From the NCBI GenBank assembly GCA_019753125.1, contig JAIELH010000060.1, positions 1 through 52,298 on the forward strand: a stretch of DNA of 52,298 nucleotides. The letters are read 5' to 3'. Source of the stretch: Gallionellaceae bacterium (GTDB taxonomy: Bacteria; Pseudomonadota; Gammaproteobacteria; Burkholderiales; Gallionellaceae). The translations under genes and the position numbers were made by a program. The notes under the pieces were generated by a model that worked only from the letters and a program-made list of their open reading frames with translations, was not told the origin of the DNA and made no database searches. The stretch's first letter is position 1; each line of letters opens with the position of its first letter. Below, piece by piece: positions 21,325 through 30,273 of the stretch.

Positions 21325-22242
21325 ATGGGAAATGAAAATAAACCGATGAAGCTCGCCTACTACCCCGGCTGTACGCTAAAAAACCAGGCCACCAATTTTG
21401 ATGTTTCCACGGTTTCGTCGATGGCGAAACTGGATGTGGAGGTCGAAGAACTGGATCGCTGGAACTGTTGCGGTACGGTGCATGCACTGGATTCCGACAA
21501 CGTCATGAATCGCGTTGCGCCGATAACCAACATGATTCGTGTCAAGGAGGCGCAGGCCAAGACCGAAGGCATGGCCAGCGAATTCATGACTTCCTGCGCG
21601 ATGTGCTACAACACGCTCAAGCGCGCCAACATCGATGTTAAGCAGCGCGCCGATGCGCTGGAAACCATCAATAATTTGCTGTACCTCGAGAAAACCAAAT
21701 ACGAGGGCGACGTCGAAGTGCTTCATCTGCTCGAGTATCTGCGCGACCGCGTCGGCTTCGATAATCTCGCGAAAAAGGTAACAAAACCGCTCAAGGGGCT
21801 GCGTGTGGCCAGCTACTATGGTTGCTTGCTGGTGCGCCCGAAAGAAGTCGCCTTCGACGATGTCGAGAACCCGATGGTGATGGAGAACCTGATTCGTGCG
21901 CTGGGCGCCACGCCGGTGGAGTTTTCGCATAAGACCGAATGCTGCGGCGCTTATCAGACCGTCGATAAACCGGAAGTCATTGCCGATCGCACCGACAAGA
22001 TCATGGGGGCGGCAAGCGAAGAGCAGGCCGACATGGTTGTCGTGAGCTGCCCGCTGTGCGCCTTCAATCTGGACTATCGCCAGGATGACGCCAAGCGCCT
22101 CAACCCCGATTTCCAGAACATGCCGGTGCTTTACTTTACACAGTTGATGGCGCTGGCGTTCGGTTGTGATGAGTCGGCCTTGCGCTTCGATCTCCAGCAT
22201 ATCGATCCGCTGCCGGCCTTGAAGGCTCGCGGGCTGGCTTAA
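21325..22242 (+). CDS. hdrB: Heterodisulfide reductase subunit B-like protein (two CCG domains)
   Basis: A 305-residue protein with two complete cysteine-rich CCG motifs: Cys16, Cys48/Cys49 and Cys91/Cys94 in the first, Cys167, Cys206/Cys207 and Cys242/Cys245 in the second. In methanogens these bind the non-cubane 4Fe-4S clusters that reduce CoM-S-S-CoB. Here the disulfide partner is unknown. Adjacent to a fumarate-reductase-like pair, the HdrCB pair could instead pass electrons to that flavoprotein, as in thiol:fumarate reductases. The first residues (MGNENKPMK) are unconserved. Confidence 0.9.
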   Translation: MGNENKPMKLAYYPGCTLKNQATNFDVSTVSSMAKLDVEVEELDRWNCCGTVHALDSDNVMNRVAPITNMIRVKEAQAKTEGMASEFMTSCAMCYNTLKRANIDVKQRADALETINNLLYLEKTKYEGDVEVLHLLEYLRDRVGFDNLAKKVTKPLKGLRVASYYGCLLVRPKEVAFDDVENPMVMENLIRALGATPVEFSHKTECCGAYQTVDKPEVIADRTDKIMGAASEEQADMVVVSCPLCAFNLDYRQDDAKRLNPDFQNMPVLYFTQLMALAFGCDESALRFDLQHIDPLPALKARGLA

Positions 22243-22252
22243 GGAGGACGGG

Positions 22253-22516
22253 ATGTTTTTCAACGATATCAAGCAGACTCGCGGCGAAGTGCATATCAAT
22301 GCCACCTGGTGCAAGGGCTGCGCTTTCTGTGTGCAGTTTTGCCCCACCAATGTGCTGGAGATGTCCCCCGAGTTTAACGCCAAGGGTTATCACCCGCCTT
22401 ATGTGAAGAACCCGGAAGCATGTACCGATTGCAAGTTTTGTCAACTTATCTGTCCGGAGTTTTCCATCTTCGTGAACAGGGTAGAAGAGAACAACATAGG
22501 AGAAACAAATAAGTGA
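22253..22516 (+). CDS. korD: 2-oxoglutarate:ferredoxin oxidoreductase delta subunit (2x4Fe-4S)
   Basis: An 87-residue ferredoxin-like subunit with two motifs, CKGCAFCVQFCP and CTDCKFCQLICPEF, the pattern of KorD/PorD proteins. It conveys electrons between external ferredoxin and the catalytic subunits. The ribosome binding site aaggag is six bases upstream. Its stop overlaps the GTG start of the alpha-subunit gene, and the order delta-alpha-beta-gamma is that of archaeal and Aquificales-type KOR operons. Confidence 0.92.
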   Translation: MFFNDIKQTRGEVHINATWCKGCAFCVQFCPTNVLEMSPEFNAKGYHPPYVKNPEACTDCKFCQLICPEFSIFVNRVEENNIGETNK

Positions 22517-23754
22517 AAACAAAGCCAAGCGGAGTTTCAGGTACAGGAGGTTCCGGCGGTGATGTTTGCAGCAGCGAACGTTATCCCGGAGCGACAATCG
22601 TCACCGCAGACCCGAAAGGGGTTGATGCCGGCCCTCATTTCATGGATGGCGATCATGCGATCGCCGAAGGCGGGTTGGCTGCCGGTTGCCGGTTCTTTGC
22701 CGGCTATCCGATCACGCCTTCGACCGAGGCAGCAGAGCGCTTTGCCGAGCGTGCGCCGGAAGTCGGAGCGATGTTCATTCAGATGGAAGACGAGCTCGCG
22801 TCGATCGCCGCACTGATCGGCGGCGCATGGGGCGGGCAGAAATGCATGACCGTGACCTGTGGTCCAGGTTTCTCGCTGATGACGGAAAACCTTGGCTTGG
22901 CTTGCATGACCGAAACCCCGATGGTGATCGCCAACGTGCAGCGCGGCGGCCCGTCTACCGGCCTGCCCACGCTGACCGCCCAGCAGGACATGATGCAGGC
23001 GCGCTACGGCCCGCATGGCGACAACATGATCATCGCCCTGTGCCCGGACAGCCCGCAGGAATGTTTTGATCTCACCGTCGAGGCGTTCAACCTGTCGGAA
23101 TATTACCGGGTGCCGGTCATCATTCTGACCGACGAGACCGTCGGCCACATGCACGAAAAAGTGGTGATTCCGCCGGCCGACCAGATCAAGATACTGCCGC
23201 GCAATAACTACAGCGGCCCCAAGGAGAGCTGTCGCCCGTATAAGTTTGACAGTCAGGGCGGTCATCCGATGGTGCGAGCAGGCGATGGCTACAACTTTCA
23301 CATCACCGGCCTGACTCACAACGAGAAGGGCTATCCGGTCATGACCGCCGAACAGAATGTGAAGGTCGTGACCCATCTGATGGAGAAAATCAACGGCAAT
23401 GCCGACAAGATCATCCGTCTTGAGGAGAACGAGATCGACGGCGCCGATGTCGTGGTGGTGTCTTATGGCATCACTTCGCGGATCGCCGTCAAGGCCATCC
23501 AGGATGCGCGCAAGGAAGGCATCAAGGTCGGCTCGTTGCGCTTGATTACGATCTGGCCGTTCTGCGAAAAACGCATCCGCAAACTGGCGCCCAAGGTGAA
23601 GGCGTTCGTGGTGCCGGAAATCAACTATGGCCAGATGGTCAAGGAAGTGGAACGTTGCGCGGGCGGCGTAAAAGTAATCAGCGTCAATCACTGCGGTGGT
23701 GCGGTGCATGATCCTGATGTCATCCTGGCCGCCATCAGAAAGGCAAACCAATGA
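22513..23754 (+). CDS. korA: 2-oxoacid (2-oxoglutarate):ferredoxin oxidoreductase alpha subunit
   Basis: A 413-residue alpha subunit. Conserved elements are GCRFFAGYPITPSTE, the MEDELASIAALIGGAWGG region, RGGPSTGLPTLTAQQDMMQARYG and the C-terminal domain II with VVSYGITSRIA. The YPITPSTE motif and the separate small gamma subunit are typical of KOR/VOR-type enzymes; substrate assignment to 2-oxoglutarate rests mainly on the neighbouring ATP-citrate lyase and fumarate-reductase genes. The GTG start overlaps the korD stop and has aggaga upstream. Some 40 N-terminal residues are Gly/Ser-rich and unconserved. Confidence 0.9.
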   Translation: MKTKPSGVSGTGGSGGDVCSSERYPGATIVTADPKGVDAGPHFMDGDHAIAEGGLAAGCRFFAGYPITPSTEAAERFAERAPEVGAMFIQMEDELASIAALIGGAWGGQKCMTVTCGPGFSLMTENLGLACMTETPMVIANVQRGGPSTGLPTLTAQQDMMQARYGPHGDNMIIALCPDSPQECFDLTVEAFNLSEYYRVPVIILTDETVGHMHEKVVIPPADQIKILPRNNYSGPKESCRPYKFDSQGGHPMVRAGDGYNFHITGLTHNEKGYPVMTAEQNVKVVTHLMEKINGNADKIIRLEENEIDGADVVVVSYGITSRIAVKAIQDARKEGIKVGSLRLITIWPFCEKRIRKLAPKVKAFVVPEINYGQMVKEVERCAGGVKVISVNHCGGAVHDPDVILAAIRKANQ

Positions 23755-25028
23755 GTACCGATATCGAAAAATTCAAGGCGGGCAGCCCGATGTCCAGCAC
23801 GTTGCGCATGGACCGGATGCCGCATATCTGGTGTCCCGGTTGCGGCATTGGCTCCGAGGTGAATTCTTTTGCCGAGGCGGTCAAGCGCAGCGGCATCGAT
23901 CCGAAGAAAGTGGTTGTGGTGTCCGGCATCGGCTGTACCGGCCGCGTTGCGGGCTATGTCAATTTCGATTCGATTCACACCACGCACGGCCGCGCCATTC
24001 CTGTCGCTACCGGCATCAAGCTGGCCAATCCGGAACTGACGGTGGTGGTGTTCAGCGGCGAGGGCGATCTGGCCGGCATTGGCGGCAACCATTTGATCCA
24101 TGCCGCACGGCGCAACATGGATCTGGTGGTCATCTGCAACAACAACTTCACCTATGGCATGACCGGCGGTCAGTTGACACCGACCACGCCCGGCAGTGCG
24201 ATGGCATCGACTACGCCCTACGGCAACTATGAATATCCGTTCAGCCTGCCGTTCCTGATGGATGCCTGCGGCGCCACCTATATTGCACGCTGGACATCGC
24301 TGCATTCGCGCAATGTTACCCAGTCGATCGAAGAAGCGTTGCTGCGCAAGGGCTTTTCCTTCATTGAAATCATTTCGCCGTGCCCGACGCTTTACCTGCG
24401 CCGCAATCGCCTCGGCGATGGCGTCGATCAGCTCCAGAACTATCAGGATAACTCGATACTCAAGCACGGCGCCGACACACGTGAGACCGCCATTGACTAT
24501 CAGGGCAAGATTGTCGTCGGCAAGTTCGTCGAGAAGAACAAGCCTACCTATCTGGAGGCTTCCGACAAGTGTTCAGTCAAACTGGTCGGGGATGATTATC
24601 AGCTTTACGGTAAGACCATACCCGAGCGGGAAGCCGAGGAAAAAGCCGAGAAGGAGCGGATTGCCGCTCGCCGCGCCGCGATGCAGGCAGAGCCGGAAGA
24701 GGCTGCTGCTGAACCCAAGAAGGCAGCCGCGCCCAAGGCTGCCGTAAAGAAGGCTCCAGCGAAGCCTGCTGCCGCCTCCAAGACAGCGAAGAAGGCTCCG
24801 GCAAAGGCCAAGCCGGTGAAGAAGGCTGCGGTTAAAGCAAAACCGGCGAAGAAAGCTGCAACAAAAGCCGTTGTGAAGGCTCCGGCCAAGAAGGCAGCAA
24901 CCAAAGCGACCGTCAAGAAAGCCGCCCCAAAGGCAGCCAAGACTAAAGTTGTGGCCAAGGCAGTAAAAAAGGCCGCGCCCAAGGCAACCGCCAAAGCCAA
25001 GGCAGCGCCTAAAAAGACCCGTAAGTAG
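23751..25028 (+). CDS. korB: 2-oxoacid:ferredoxin oxidoreductase beta subunit with histone-H1-like C-terminal tail
   Basis: Residues about 1-288 form the thiamine-diphosphate-binding beta subunit: HIWCPGCGIG with cluster cysteines, GIGCTGR, the TPP motif GEGDLAGIGGNH, CNNNFTYGMTGGQ, and Cys211 in ISPCPTL. That is already the usual full length. The remaining 135 residues are unlike any normal KorB: a charged helix (PEREAEEKAEKERIAARRAA) leads into about 108 residues made almost only of Lys, Ala and Pro, in KKAA, KAPAK and AKAKP units similar to histone H1, AlgP or PhaF tails. The frame is uninterrupted to its stop, with korC following after 11 bases. The tail would be disordered and strongly basic, suited to binding a polyanion. 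Confidence 0.93.
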   Translation: MSTDIEKFKAGSPMSSTLRMDRMPHIWCPGCGIGSEVNSFAEAVKRSGIDPKKVVVVSGIGCTGRVAGYVNFDSIHTTHGRAIPVATGIKLANPELTVVVFSGEGDLAGIGGNHLIHAARRNMDLVVICNNNFTYGMTGGQLTPTTPGSAMASTTPYGNYEYPFSLPFLMDACGATYIARWTSLHSRNVTQSIEEALLRKGFSFIEIISPCPTLYLRRNRLGDGVDQLQNYQDNSILKHGADTRETAIDYQGKIVVGKFVEKNKPTYLEASDKCSVKLVGDDYQLYGKTIPEREAEEKAEKERIAARRAAMQAEPEEAAAEPKKAAAPKAAVKKAPAKPAAASKTAKKAPAKAKPVKKAAVKAKPAKKAATKAVVKAPAKKAATKATVKKAAPKAAKTKVVAKAVKKAAPKATAKAKAAPKKTRK

Positions 25029-25039
25029 GAATTGAGCGC

Positions 25040-25606
25040 ATGAGCACACAAGAAATCAGGTTTTCCGGATTCGGCGGCCAGGGCATCATTCGTTGCGCCT
25101 TGATTACCGGCAAGGCGCTGGCCTTGTATGACGACAAGTTTGCCACGATGACTCAGGCCTTCGGGCCCGAGGCACGCGGCAGCGCCTGTGCCGCACAACT
25201 CGTGGTTTCCGACGAGCGTGTCCTGTATCCATACATCACACACCCCGGAACTTTAATGGCGCTCTCCCAGGAGGCTTACGACAAGTATTACGGCGAGCTG
25301 CCCAAGGGGGGAACGCTGATCGTCGAAGAGCAGCTCGTGAAGTTGCGTGGCGAGCATCCGGATCTCAGGTTGCTGCGTGTGCCAGCAACTCGCTATGCCG
25401 AAGAATTGGGTAACCGCCTGTTCACCAATCTCGTTGCGCTGGGCTTTTTTACCGCAGTCACCGATGTGGTCACTGCCGATGCAATGAAGAAGGCGCTGCC
25501 AGGTCTGGTGCCGGATCGTTTCCTGAAAATCAACATCAAGGCTTTCGACAAGGGCTATGAGTACGGCCTGAAGTTGACAGGCCAGAGCAACGGGCATGAA
25601 TCATGA
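25040..25606 (+). CDS. korC: 2-oxoacid:ferredoxin oxidoreductase gamma subunit
   Basis: A 188-residue gamma subunit with the characteristic SGFGGQGIIRCALITGKAL start, the MTQAFGPEARGSACAAQLVVSDE region and the GTLIVEEQLVKL strand. It completes a four-subunit KOR. In the reductive direction this enzyme carboxylates succinyl-CoA to 2-oxoglutarate with reduced ferredoxin. It is separated from hdrA by about 120 bases containing a palindrome. Confidence 0.92.
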   Translation: MSTQEIRFSGFGGQGIIRCALITGKALALYDDKFATMTQAFGPEARGSACAAQLVVSDERVLYPYITHPGTLMALSQEAYDKYYGELPKGGTLIVEEQLVKLRGEHPDLRLLRVPATRYAEELGNRLFTNLVALGFFTAVTDVVTADAMKKALPGLVPDRFLKINIKAFDKGYEYGLKLTGQSNGHES

Positions 25607-25657
25607 ATATGACCACCTTTGATATTGAAACGTCATGCCCGTTTCCCTCTCCTCAAT

Positions 25658-25679
25658 CCTCTCCCGCATGCGGGAGAGG
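25658..25679. repeat. 22-bp perfect palindrome between korC and hdrA
   Basis: Arms cctctcccgca and tgcgggagagg form an uninterrupted palindrome, flanked by further cctctcc/ggagg sequence. Similar gggagagg palindromes are common dispersed repeats in proteobacterial genomes. It lacks a T-tract and lies inside the operon, so it might act as a processing or attenuating hairpin. Confidence 0.7.
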
Positions 25680-25727
25680 AGGCAAGCGGACGCTGCGCGT
25701 GTTTTACTTTAACGGCGGAGACGCGTT

Positions 25728-27677
25728 ATGAGCAAGAAACGCACCGGTGTTTTTGTCTGTCATTGCGGCACCAATATCGCCGCCACCGTCGATGTGGCGA
25801 GGGTGGCCAAGGAGATGGCCGACGAAAGCACTGTTGCTTTTACCCAGGAATACGTCTACATGTGCTCGGAGCCTGGGCAGGAGTCGGTGGTTCAGGCGAT
25901 CAAGGACAACAAGCTGGACAGCGTTGTCGTTACCTGCTGTTCGCCAAACCTGCATGAAAAGACTTTCCGCGATAACGCACAGCGGGCTGGTATCAATAAT
26001 TTCACCTGCGAAATTGCCAACATTCGCGAGCAGTGCAGTTGGGTGCATGCCGACAAGGCCAAGGGAACCGAGAAGGCGATCAAGATTTCGCGCAGCGTCG
26101 TACGGCGCGTCAACCATAACAAACCGATGGATGCGATTGCCGTCCCAGTTACCAAGCGGGCGATGATCATAGGCGGCGGGGTTGCCGGTATTCAGGCCGC
26201 TCTCGATATCGGCAACGCCGGCATCGAGGTGATTCTGGTCGAGAAGCAAGCGACGATCGGCGGCCGCATGTTGCAACTCTCCGAGACATTCCCTACGCTG
26301 GATTGTTCGCAATGCGTCCTGTCGCCGAAGATGGTTGAGGTGAAGCGCCATCCCAAGGTCAAACTGATGACCTATAGCGAGGTGCAGGAAGTATCGGGCT
26401 CTGTGGGAAGTTTCCAGGTCAAGATACTCAAGAAGCCCACTTTTGTAGACCCGGACAAGTGCAAGATATGCGATCACTGCACCGAGGTTTGCCCGGTAGT
26501 GGTACCGAACGAATACGAGCTTGGTCTGACCGCGCGGCGCGCGATTTATATCCCTTATGCACAGGCCATTCCGGCCAGCTTCACACTCGACGAAGATGCC
26601 TGCCTGGGCCTGAATCCGGTACGTTGCGGCAAATGCAAGGACGTTTGCGAAGCGGGCGCGATCAATTACGACATGCGGCCGCAGACAGTGACCGAGGATG
26701 TCGGCGCCATCGTCGTGGCAACCGGTTTCGATCTCTACGATCAGGCCAATATGCCCGAGATGGGTGGTGGCAAGGTCGAGGATGTGCTCGACGGTTTGCA
26801 GTTTGAACGCCTGTGTTCGGCGTCGGGTGCGACCCAGGGTCATATCATGCGGCCTTCCGATCACAAGGTACCCAAGGATGTAGTGTTCATCCAGTGCGTC
26901 GGCTCGCGCGACCCGGCGAAGCATTGCGCCTATTGCTCCAAGATTTGCTGCATGTACACCGCCAAGCATGCGCGTTTGTACAAGAAGCATGTCCCGGAAG
27001 GGCGCGCCTATGTGTTCTACATCGATATCCGTTCCGGCGGCAAGGGCTACGAGGAATTCGTGCAGCGCACGATGGAGGATGACGATACGCTCTACCTGCG
27101 CGGCCGCGTTTCCAAACTTTACCGGAAAGACGGCAAGGTTCGCGTGCTTGGCACCGATACCCTGACCGGCCAGAACGTGGAGATCGATGCCGACATGGTG
27201 GTGCTGGCGCTCGCGATGGTGCCATCGAAGGGCACCGTGGAGATTGCCAAGACCCTCAAGATTGGCCGCGACAAGGATGGTTTCCTGGCCGAGGCGCATC
27301 CGAAACTGCGTCCTGTCGAAAGCGTCACCGGCGGTATCTATCTGGCAGGCGCCGCCCAGGCTCCGAAGGATATTCCGGAGACCGTCGCACAGGCCGGTGC
27401 GGCAGCTTCCAAGGTGATTGCGTTGCTGTCGCAGACCACTTTGAGCCGCTCGCCGCTGATCGCCAAGGTACGCCGCTCGCATTGCACCGGTTGCGGGATG
27501 TGCGTCGATGCCTGTCCGTTCATCGCGATCCGGCTGGAAGGCGGCAAGGCGGTGGTGAATGAAGCGCTGTGCGAAGGCTGCGGCAGTTGCTCGGCCACGT
27601 GCCTGCGCGCCGCGATCGACGTCAAGAATGTCACGCAGTTGCAGATACACGAAATGATCGAAGCATGTCTGGCCTGA
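25728..27677 (+). CDS. hdrA: Heterodisulfide reductase subunit A (electron-bifurcating flavoprotein)
   Basis: A 649-residue HdrA of canonical length. It has the N-terminal domain starting FVCHCGTNI, a thioredoxin-reductase-like FAD domain (GGGVAGIQAALD at about 149-160, then GGRM), the Hdr-specific LDCSQCVLSPKM, an inserted ferredoxin region (CKICDHCTEVCP; RCGKCKDVCEAGA), and a C-terminal double ferredoxin domain (CTGCGMCVDACP; CEGCGSCSATC). In known complexes HdrA's FAD bifurcates electrons between HdrBC and ferredoxin. It directly follows the kor genes and precedes the Flx-type genes that could supply electrons from NAD(P)H. Confidence 0.94.
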   Translation: MSKKRTGVFVCHCGTNIAATVDVARVAKEMADESTVAFTQEYVYMCSEPGQESVVQAIKDNKLDSVVVTCCSPNLHEKTFRDNAQRAGINNFTCEIANIREQCSWVHADKAKGTEKAIKISRSVVRRVNHNKPMDAIAVPVTKRAMIIGGGVAGIQAALDIGNAGIEVILVEKQATIGGRMLQLSETFPTLDCSQCVLSPKMVEVKRHPKVKLMTYSEVQEVSGSVGSFQVKILKKPTFVDPDKCKICDHCTEVCPVVVPNEYELGLTARRAIYIPYAQAIPASFTLDEDACLGLNPVRCGKCKDVCEAGAINYDMRPQTVTEDVGAIVVATGFDLYDQANMPEMGGGKVEDVLDGLQFERLCSASGATQGHIMRPSDHKVPKDVVFIQCVGSRDPAKHCAYCSKICCMYTAKHARLYKKHVPEGRAYVFYIDIRSGGKGYEEFVQRTMEDDDTLYLRGRVSKLYRKDGKVRVLGTDTLTGQNVEIDADMVVLALAMVPSKGTVEIAKTLKIGRDKDGFLAEAHPKLRPVESVTGGIYLAGAAQAPKDIPETVAQAGAAASKVIALLSQTTLSRSPLIAKVRRSHCTGCGMCVDACPFIAIRLEGGKAVVNEALCEGCGSCSATCLRAAIDVKNVTQLQIHEMIEACLA

Positions 27678-27684
27678 GAGACGT

Positions 27685-27748
27685 GAAGAGAGAAGGGTAA
27701 AGGGAGAAGGGTAGTAGCAGCGTGGAGGGTTTGCCCTTCCCCCTTACC
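27685..27748. repeat. Polypurine/polypyrimidine inverted repeat, copy 1 (hdrA-flxD gap)
   Basis: A purine-only left arm (gaagagagaagggt and agggagaaggg) is followed by the core agcagcgtg and a pyrimidine-rich right arm (cccttcccccttacc). The same core and arms occur in the icd-sucC gap at 44596-44673. It sits between two genes of one operon. Confidence 0.65.
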
Positions 27749-27771
27749 AGAATTTAGAAGAAGGAAAATAG

Positions 27772-28206
27772 ATGTCTGAACAACAAGATTACGAACCAAG
27801 AATCGTTGCATTCCTGTGCAAATGGTGCTCGTCGGCCGGCAGCGATCTGGCCGGCGTTTCGCGTATCCAGTATCCGGCCAACGCGACGCCGATCACCGTT
27901 CCATGCACCGGCGCGATATCCCCGATGTACATCCTGTCTGCCTTCAACAAGGGCGCGGATGGCGTTCTGGTGTCGGGTTGCCATATCGGCGACTGCCACT
28001 ACATCGAGGGCAACTTCCTGGCGCGGCGCAAGATGCAACTGATCATGGAGCTGATCGAGTTTATCGGCGTCGAGCCGAACCGGTTCCGGATGTCCTGGGT
28101 ATCGGCCGCCGAGGGCGCCAAGTTTGCTACTGTCATCACGGATTTTGTCAACGACCTGAAGCCGCTCGGGCCGCAGGACAAGCTGAAAAGGGCGGAGCAG
28201 GCATGA
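27772..28206 (+). CDS. flxD: MvhD/FlxD-type iron-sulfur electron-transfer protein
   Basis: A 144-residue protein of the hydrogenase delta-subunit (MvhD/FrhD-like) family. It has the cysteine pattern FLCKWCSSAGSDLAG, then VPCTGAI and GVLVSGCHIGDCHY, which hold a 2Fe-2S cluster. It links an electron donor module to HdrA. No hydrogenase genes are present; instead the donor appears to be the FAD/NAD(P) protein encoded downstream, as in the FlxABCD-HdrABC system. Its last bases overlap the next start (ATGA). Confidence 0.92.
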   Translation: MSEQQDYEPRIVAFLCKWCSSAGSDLAGVSRIQYPANATPITVPCTGAISPMYILSAFNKGADGVLVSGCHIGDCHYIEGNFLARRKMQLIMELIEFIGVEPNRFRMSWVSAAEGAKFATVITDFVNDLKPLGPQDKLKRAEQA

Positions 28207-29234
28207 TTAATCTTCAGGATATCCGCGACACCGCGAGGGACATGCTCGCAAAAGGCGAGGTACGCACCGTCATCGGCTATCGGCGCGGCACTCGCGGCAT
28301 GCTCGCCGAACCGGCCTTTATCACCGATCCGGCGCAGGCCGACGATCTGGTGTGGAATCCGACCTGTTTCCATAACCTGTCTCTGTATCTGGTCGAAGAC
28401 CGCAAGTTCCTGGCGCATCTGCGCCAGAACCCGGGTGCGCCTATTGGCATCGTTGCCAAGGGATGTGATGCGCGCTCGATCGTCGTGCTGATGCAGGAGC
28501 ATTATTTCAAGCGCGAAGATGTCTACATCATCGGCGTATCCTGCGAAGGCACCGGGGTCGTGGATGAACGCAAACTGGCTCCCCACCTGAATGGCTTTCA
28601 GGCTTCAGATGCGGTTTTTGACGGCGACGATTTCGTATTCACCACCGCGCAAGGCGAGAAACGTCTGCCGGCCCGCGAGGTGATGGCAGACCGGTGTCTG
28701 GAATGCCGCATACCGTTTCCCAAAGAGCACAATCTGGTATTCGGTGAAGATAAAACCGGGCGCCAATTGGCGGAGCCATTTGCCGCGCTGAAACGCTTCG
28801 AGGCCCAGGAAGGCGGCGATCGCTGGAATTTCTGGAGCCACCATTTCGATCGTTGTATCCGCTGTTTCGCGTGCCGCTCGGTGTGCCCGATGTGCTACTG
28901 CGACGAGTGCGTCGTGGACAGCATCACCTTCCCGGTTACCTCGGAAACCTCGGCGGAAGAAAAAGCCAACCGCATCCGCTGGATCGAGCGCTCGGCGACA
29001 CGTTCCGAAAACATCACCTATCTGATGACGCGCGCGATGCACCTGGCAGGCCGTTGCACCGATTGCGGCGAATGTGAGCGCGCCTGCCCGGTCAACGTCC
29101 CGATACGGCTGCTCAACAACAAAATGGAACGGGAAGCCCGCGAAAAATTTGGCTTTGAGCCAGGAGCAAGCATCGGAGGGCCGTCGCTGGTGGCCTCCTT
29201 CCTCGATAACGACCCCGGCGATTTCATCAGGTAA
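28203..29234 (+). CDS. Iron-sulfur protein of an Flx-type module (FlxB/FlxC-like)
   Basis: A 343-residue protein. Its N-terminal two thirds resembles the FrhB/4Fe-4S dehydrogenase-type fold (GIVAKGCDARSIVVLMQE, DRCLECRIP). The C-terminal third carries a dense cysteine cluster (CIRCFACRSVCPMCYCDEC) and a second motif CTDCGECERACPV, so up to two or three 4Fe-4S clusters. It probably wires the NAD(P)H-oxidising subunit to FlxD and HdrA. The ATG overlaps the flxD stop; the longer open frame overlaps flxD in another frame and is discarded. The exact Flx subunit equivalence is uncertain. Confidence 0.8.
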   Translation: MINLQDIRDTARDMLAKGEVRTVIGYRRGTRGMLAEPAFITDPAQADDLVWNPTCFHNLSLYLVEDRKFLAHLRQNPGAPIGIVAKGCDARSIVVLMQEHYFKREDVYIIGVSCEGTGVVDERKLAPHLNGFQASDAVFDGDDFVFTTAQGEKRLPAREVMADRCLECRIPFPKEHNLVFGEDKTGRQLAEPFAALKRFEAQEGGDRWNFWSHHFDRCIRCFACRSVCPMCYCDECVVDSITFPVTSETSAEEKANRIRWIERSATRSENITYLMTRAMHLAGRCTDCGECERACPVNVPIRLLNNKMEREAREKFGFEPGASIGGPSLVASFLDNDPGDFIR

Positions 29235-29238
29235 TGGC

Positions 29239-30273
29239 ATGGAAAAGATTTTAGAAAAGAAACGTATTGACGACTGGATCAAGGCCTTATCCGACTGGGA
29301 AGTTCATGCGCCGGCACTGCAAGACGGCATCTGGACGTATCAACCGGTCAGCGGCGCGATCAGGCTCGATCACCCCAATACCAACCAGTCGCCCAAAGGA
29401 TTCGCCTTCCCGCAGCGCGAGATATTTTTCTCGTTCGAGCAGATCAAGGGTGAGCCGCCCAAACTGAAGCAGGTGCTGCCGAAAACGCCGCAGCATGCCG
29501 TGTTCGGTGTCCGTCCCTGCGATGGGCGTGGCGTGCCGCGCATGGATAAGGTGTTCAACGATCATGTGGAAGACCCCTATTACAACGCGCGCCGCAAAAA
29601 TGTCGCCTATGTGGGGCTGGCCTGCAACAAGCCGCCCAGCCCGAACTGCTTCTGCCTGTCGGTCGGCGGTTCGCCGGTTTCCACCGATGGACTCGATGTC
29701 CAGTTGACCGACATGGGCGACCGCTATTTTGTGAAGGCGATCACCGAAGCGGGCAAGGCGCTGATGAAGGCAGCCGACGGCATGTTCAGTGATCCGTCCG
29801 CCGCCGAACAGAAACAGTTGAAGCAGGTGCATGCCGAGGCGGTGGCTCATCCGCAGCGCAAGGTCAATGATCCCGATGGCGCGCCGGCAAAACTGAAGGC
29901 AAATTTCAATTCGCCGTTGTGGGAAGAGATGGCGCGTGCCTGTATCGGTTGCGGCATTTGTACTTTCCTCTGTCCGACCTGCCATTGCTTCGATATCAAT
30001 GACGAGGTGCAAAACAAGGCGCCGCTGAAGGGCCAGCGGGTGCGCACCTGGGACAATTGCCAGTTCCCGGATTTCACGATGCACTCGTCCGGCCACAACC
30101 CGCGCGAAAACACCGGCGCCCGGTTGCGCCAGAGAGTGAACCACAAATTTCAGTATTTCCACGAAAATTTCGGGATGCACCAGTGTACCGGTTGCGGCCG
30201 TTGCATCACCGGATGTCCGGTGGGGATCGATATCGTCACTGTAGTCAATAAGGTAACCGAACATGCCGGATAA
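29239..30273 (+). CDS. AsrA/HydB-like iron-sulfur protein of the Flx-type module
   Basis: A 344-residue protein resembling the sulfhydrogenase beta / anaerobic sulfite reductase A family. It has GVRPCDGRGVPRMDKVF and CNKPPSPNCFCLSVGG in the N-terminal domain, then two ferredoxin motifs, CIGCGICTFLCPTCHCFDI and CTGCGRCITGCPVGIDI. Such proteins pair with an FAD/NAD(P)-binding AsrB/HydG-like partner, and exactly that is encoded next, overlapping by 11 bases. The start ATG follows the previous stop by five bases; the longer frame overlaps the previous gene. Confidence 0.83.
   Translation: MEKILEKKRIDDWIKALSDWEVHAPALQDGIWTYQPVSGAIRLDHPNTNQSPKGFAFPQREIFFSFEQIKGEPPKLKQVLPKTPQHAVFGVRPCDGRGVPRMDKVFNDHVEDPYYNARRKNVAYVGLACNKPPSPNCFCLSVGGSPVSTDGLDVQLTDMGDRYFVKAITEAGKALMKAADGMFSDPSAAEQKQLKQVHAEAVAHPQRKVNDPDGAPAKLKANFNSPLWEEMARACIGCGICTFLCPTCHCFDINDEVQNKAPLKGQRVRTWDNCQFPDFTMHSSGHNPRENTGARLRQRVNHKFQYFHENFGMHQCTGCGRCITGCPVGIDIVTVVNKVTEHAG

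Noticed and set aside
27816-28202. Long N-terminal extension of the FlxB/FlxC-like open frame.
   Set aside because: It is the out-of-frame shadow of flxD; similarity begins at the ATG overlapping the flxD stop.
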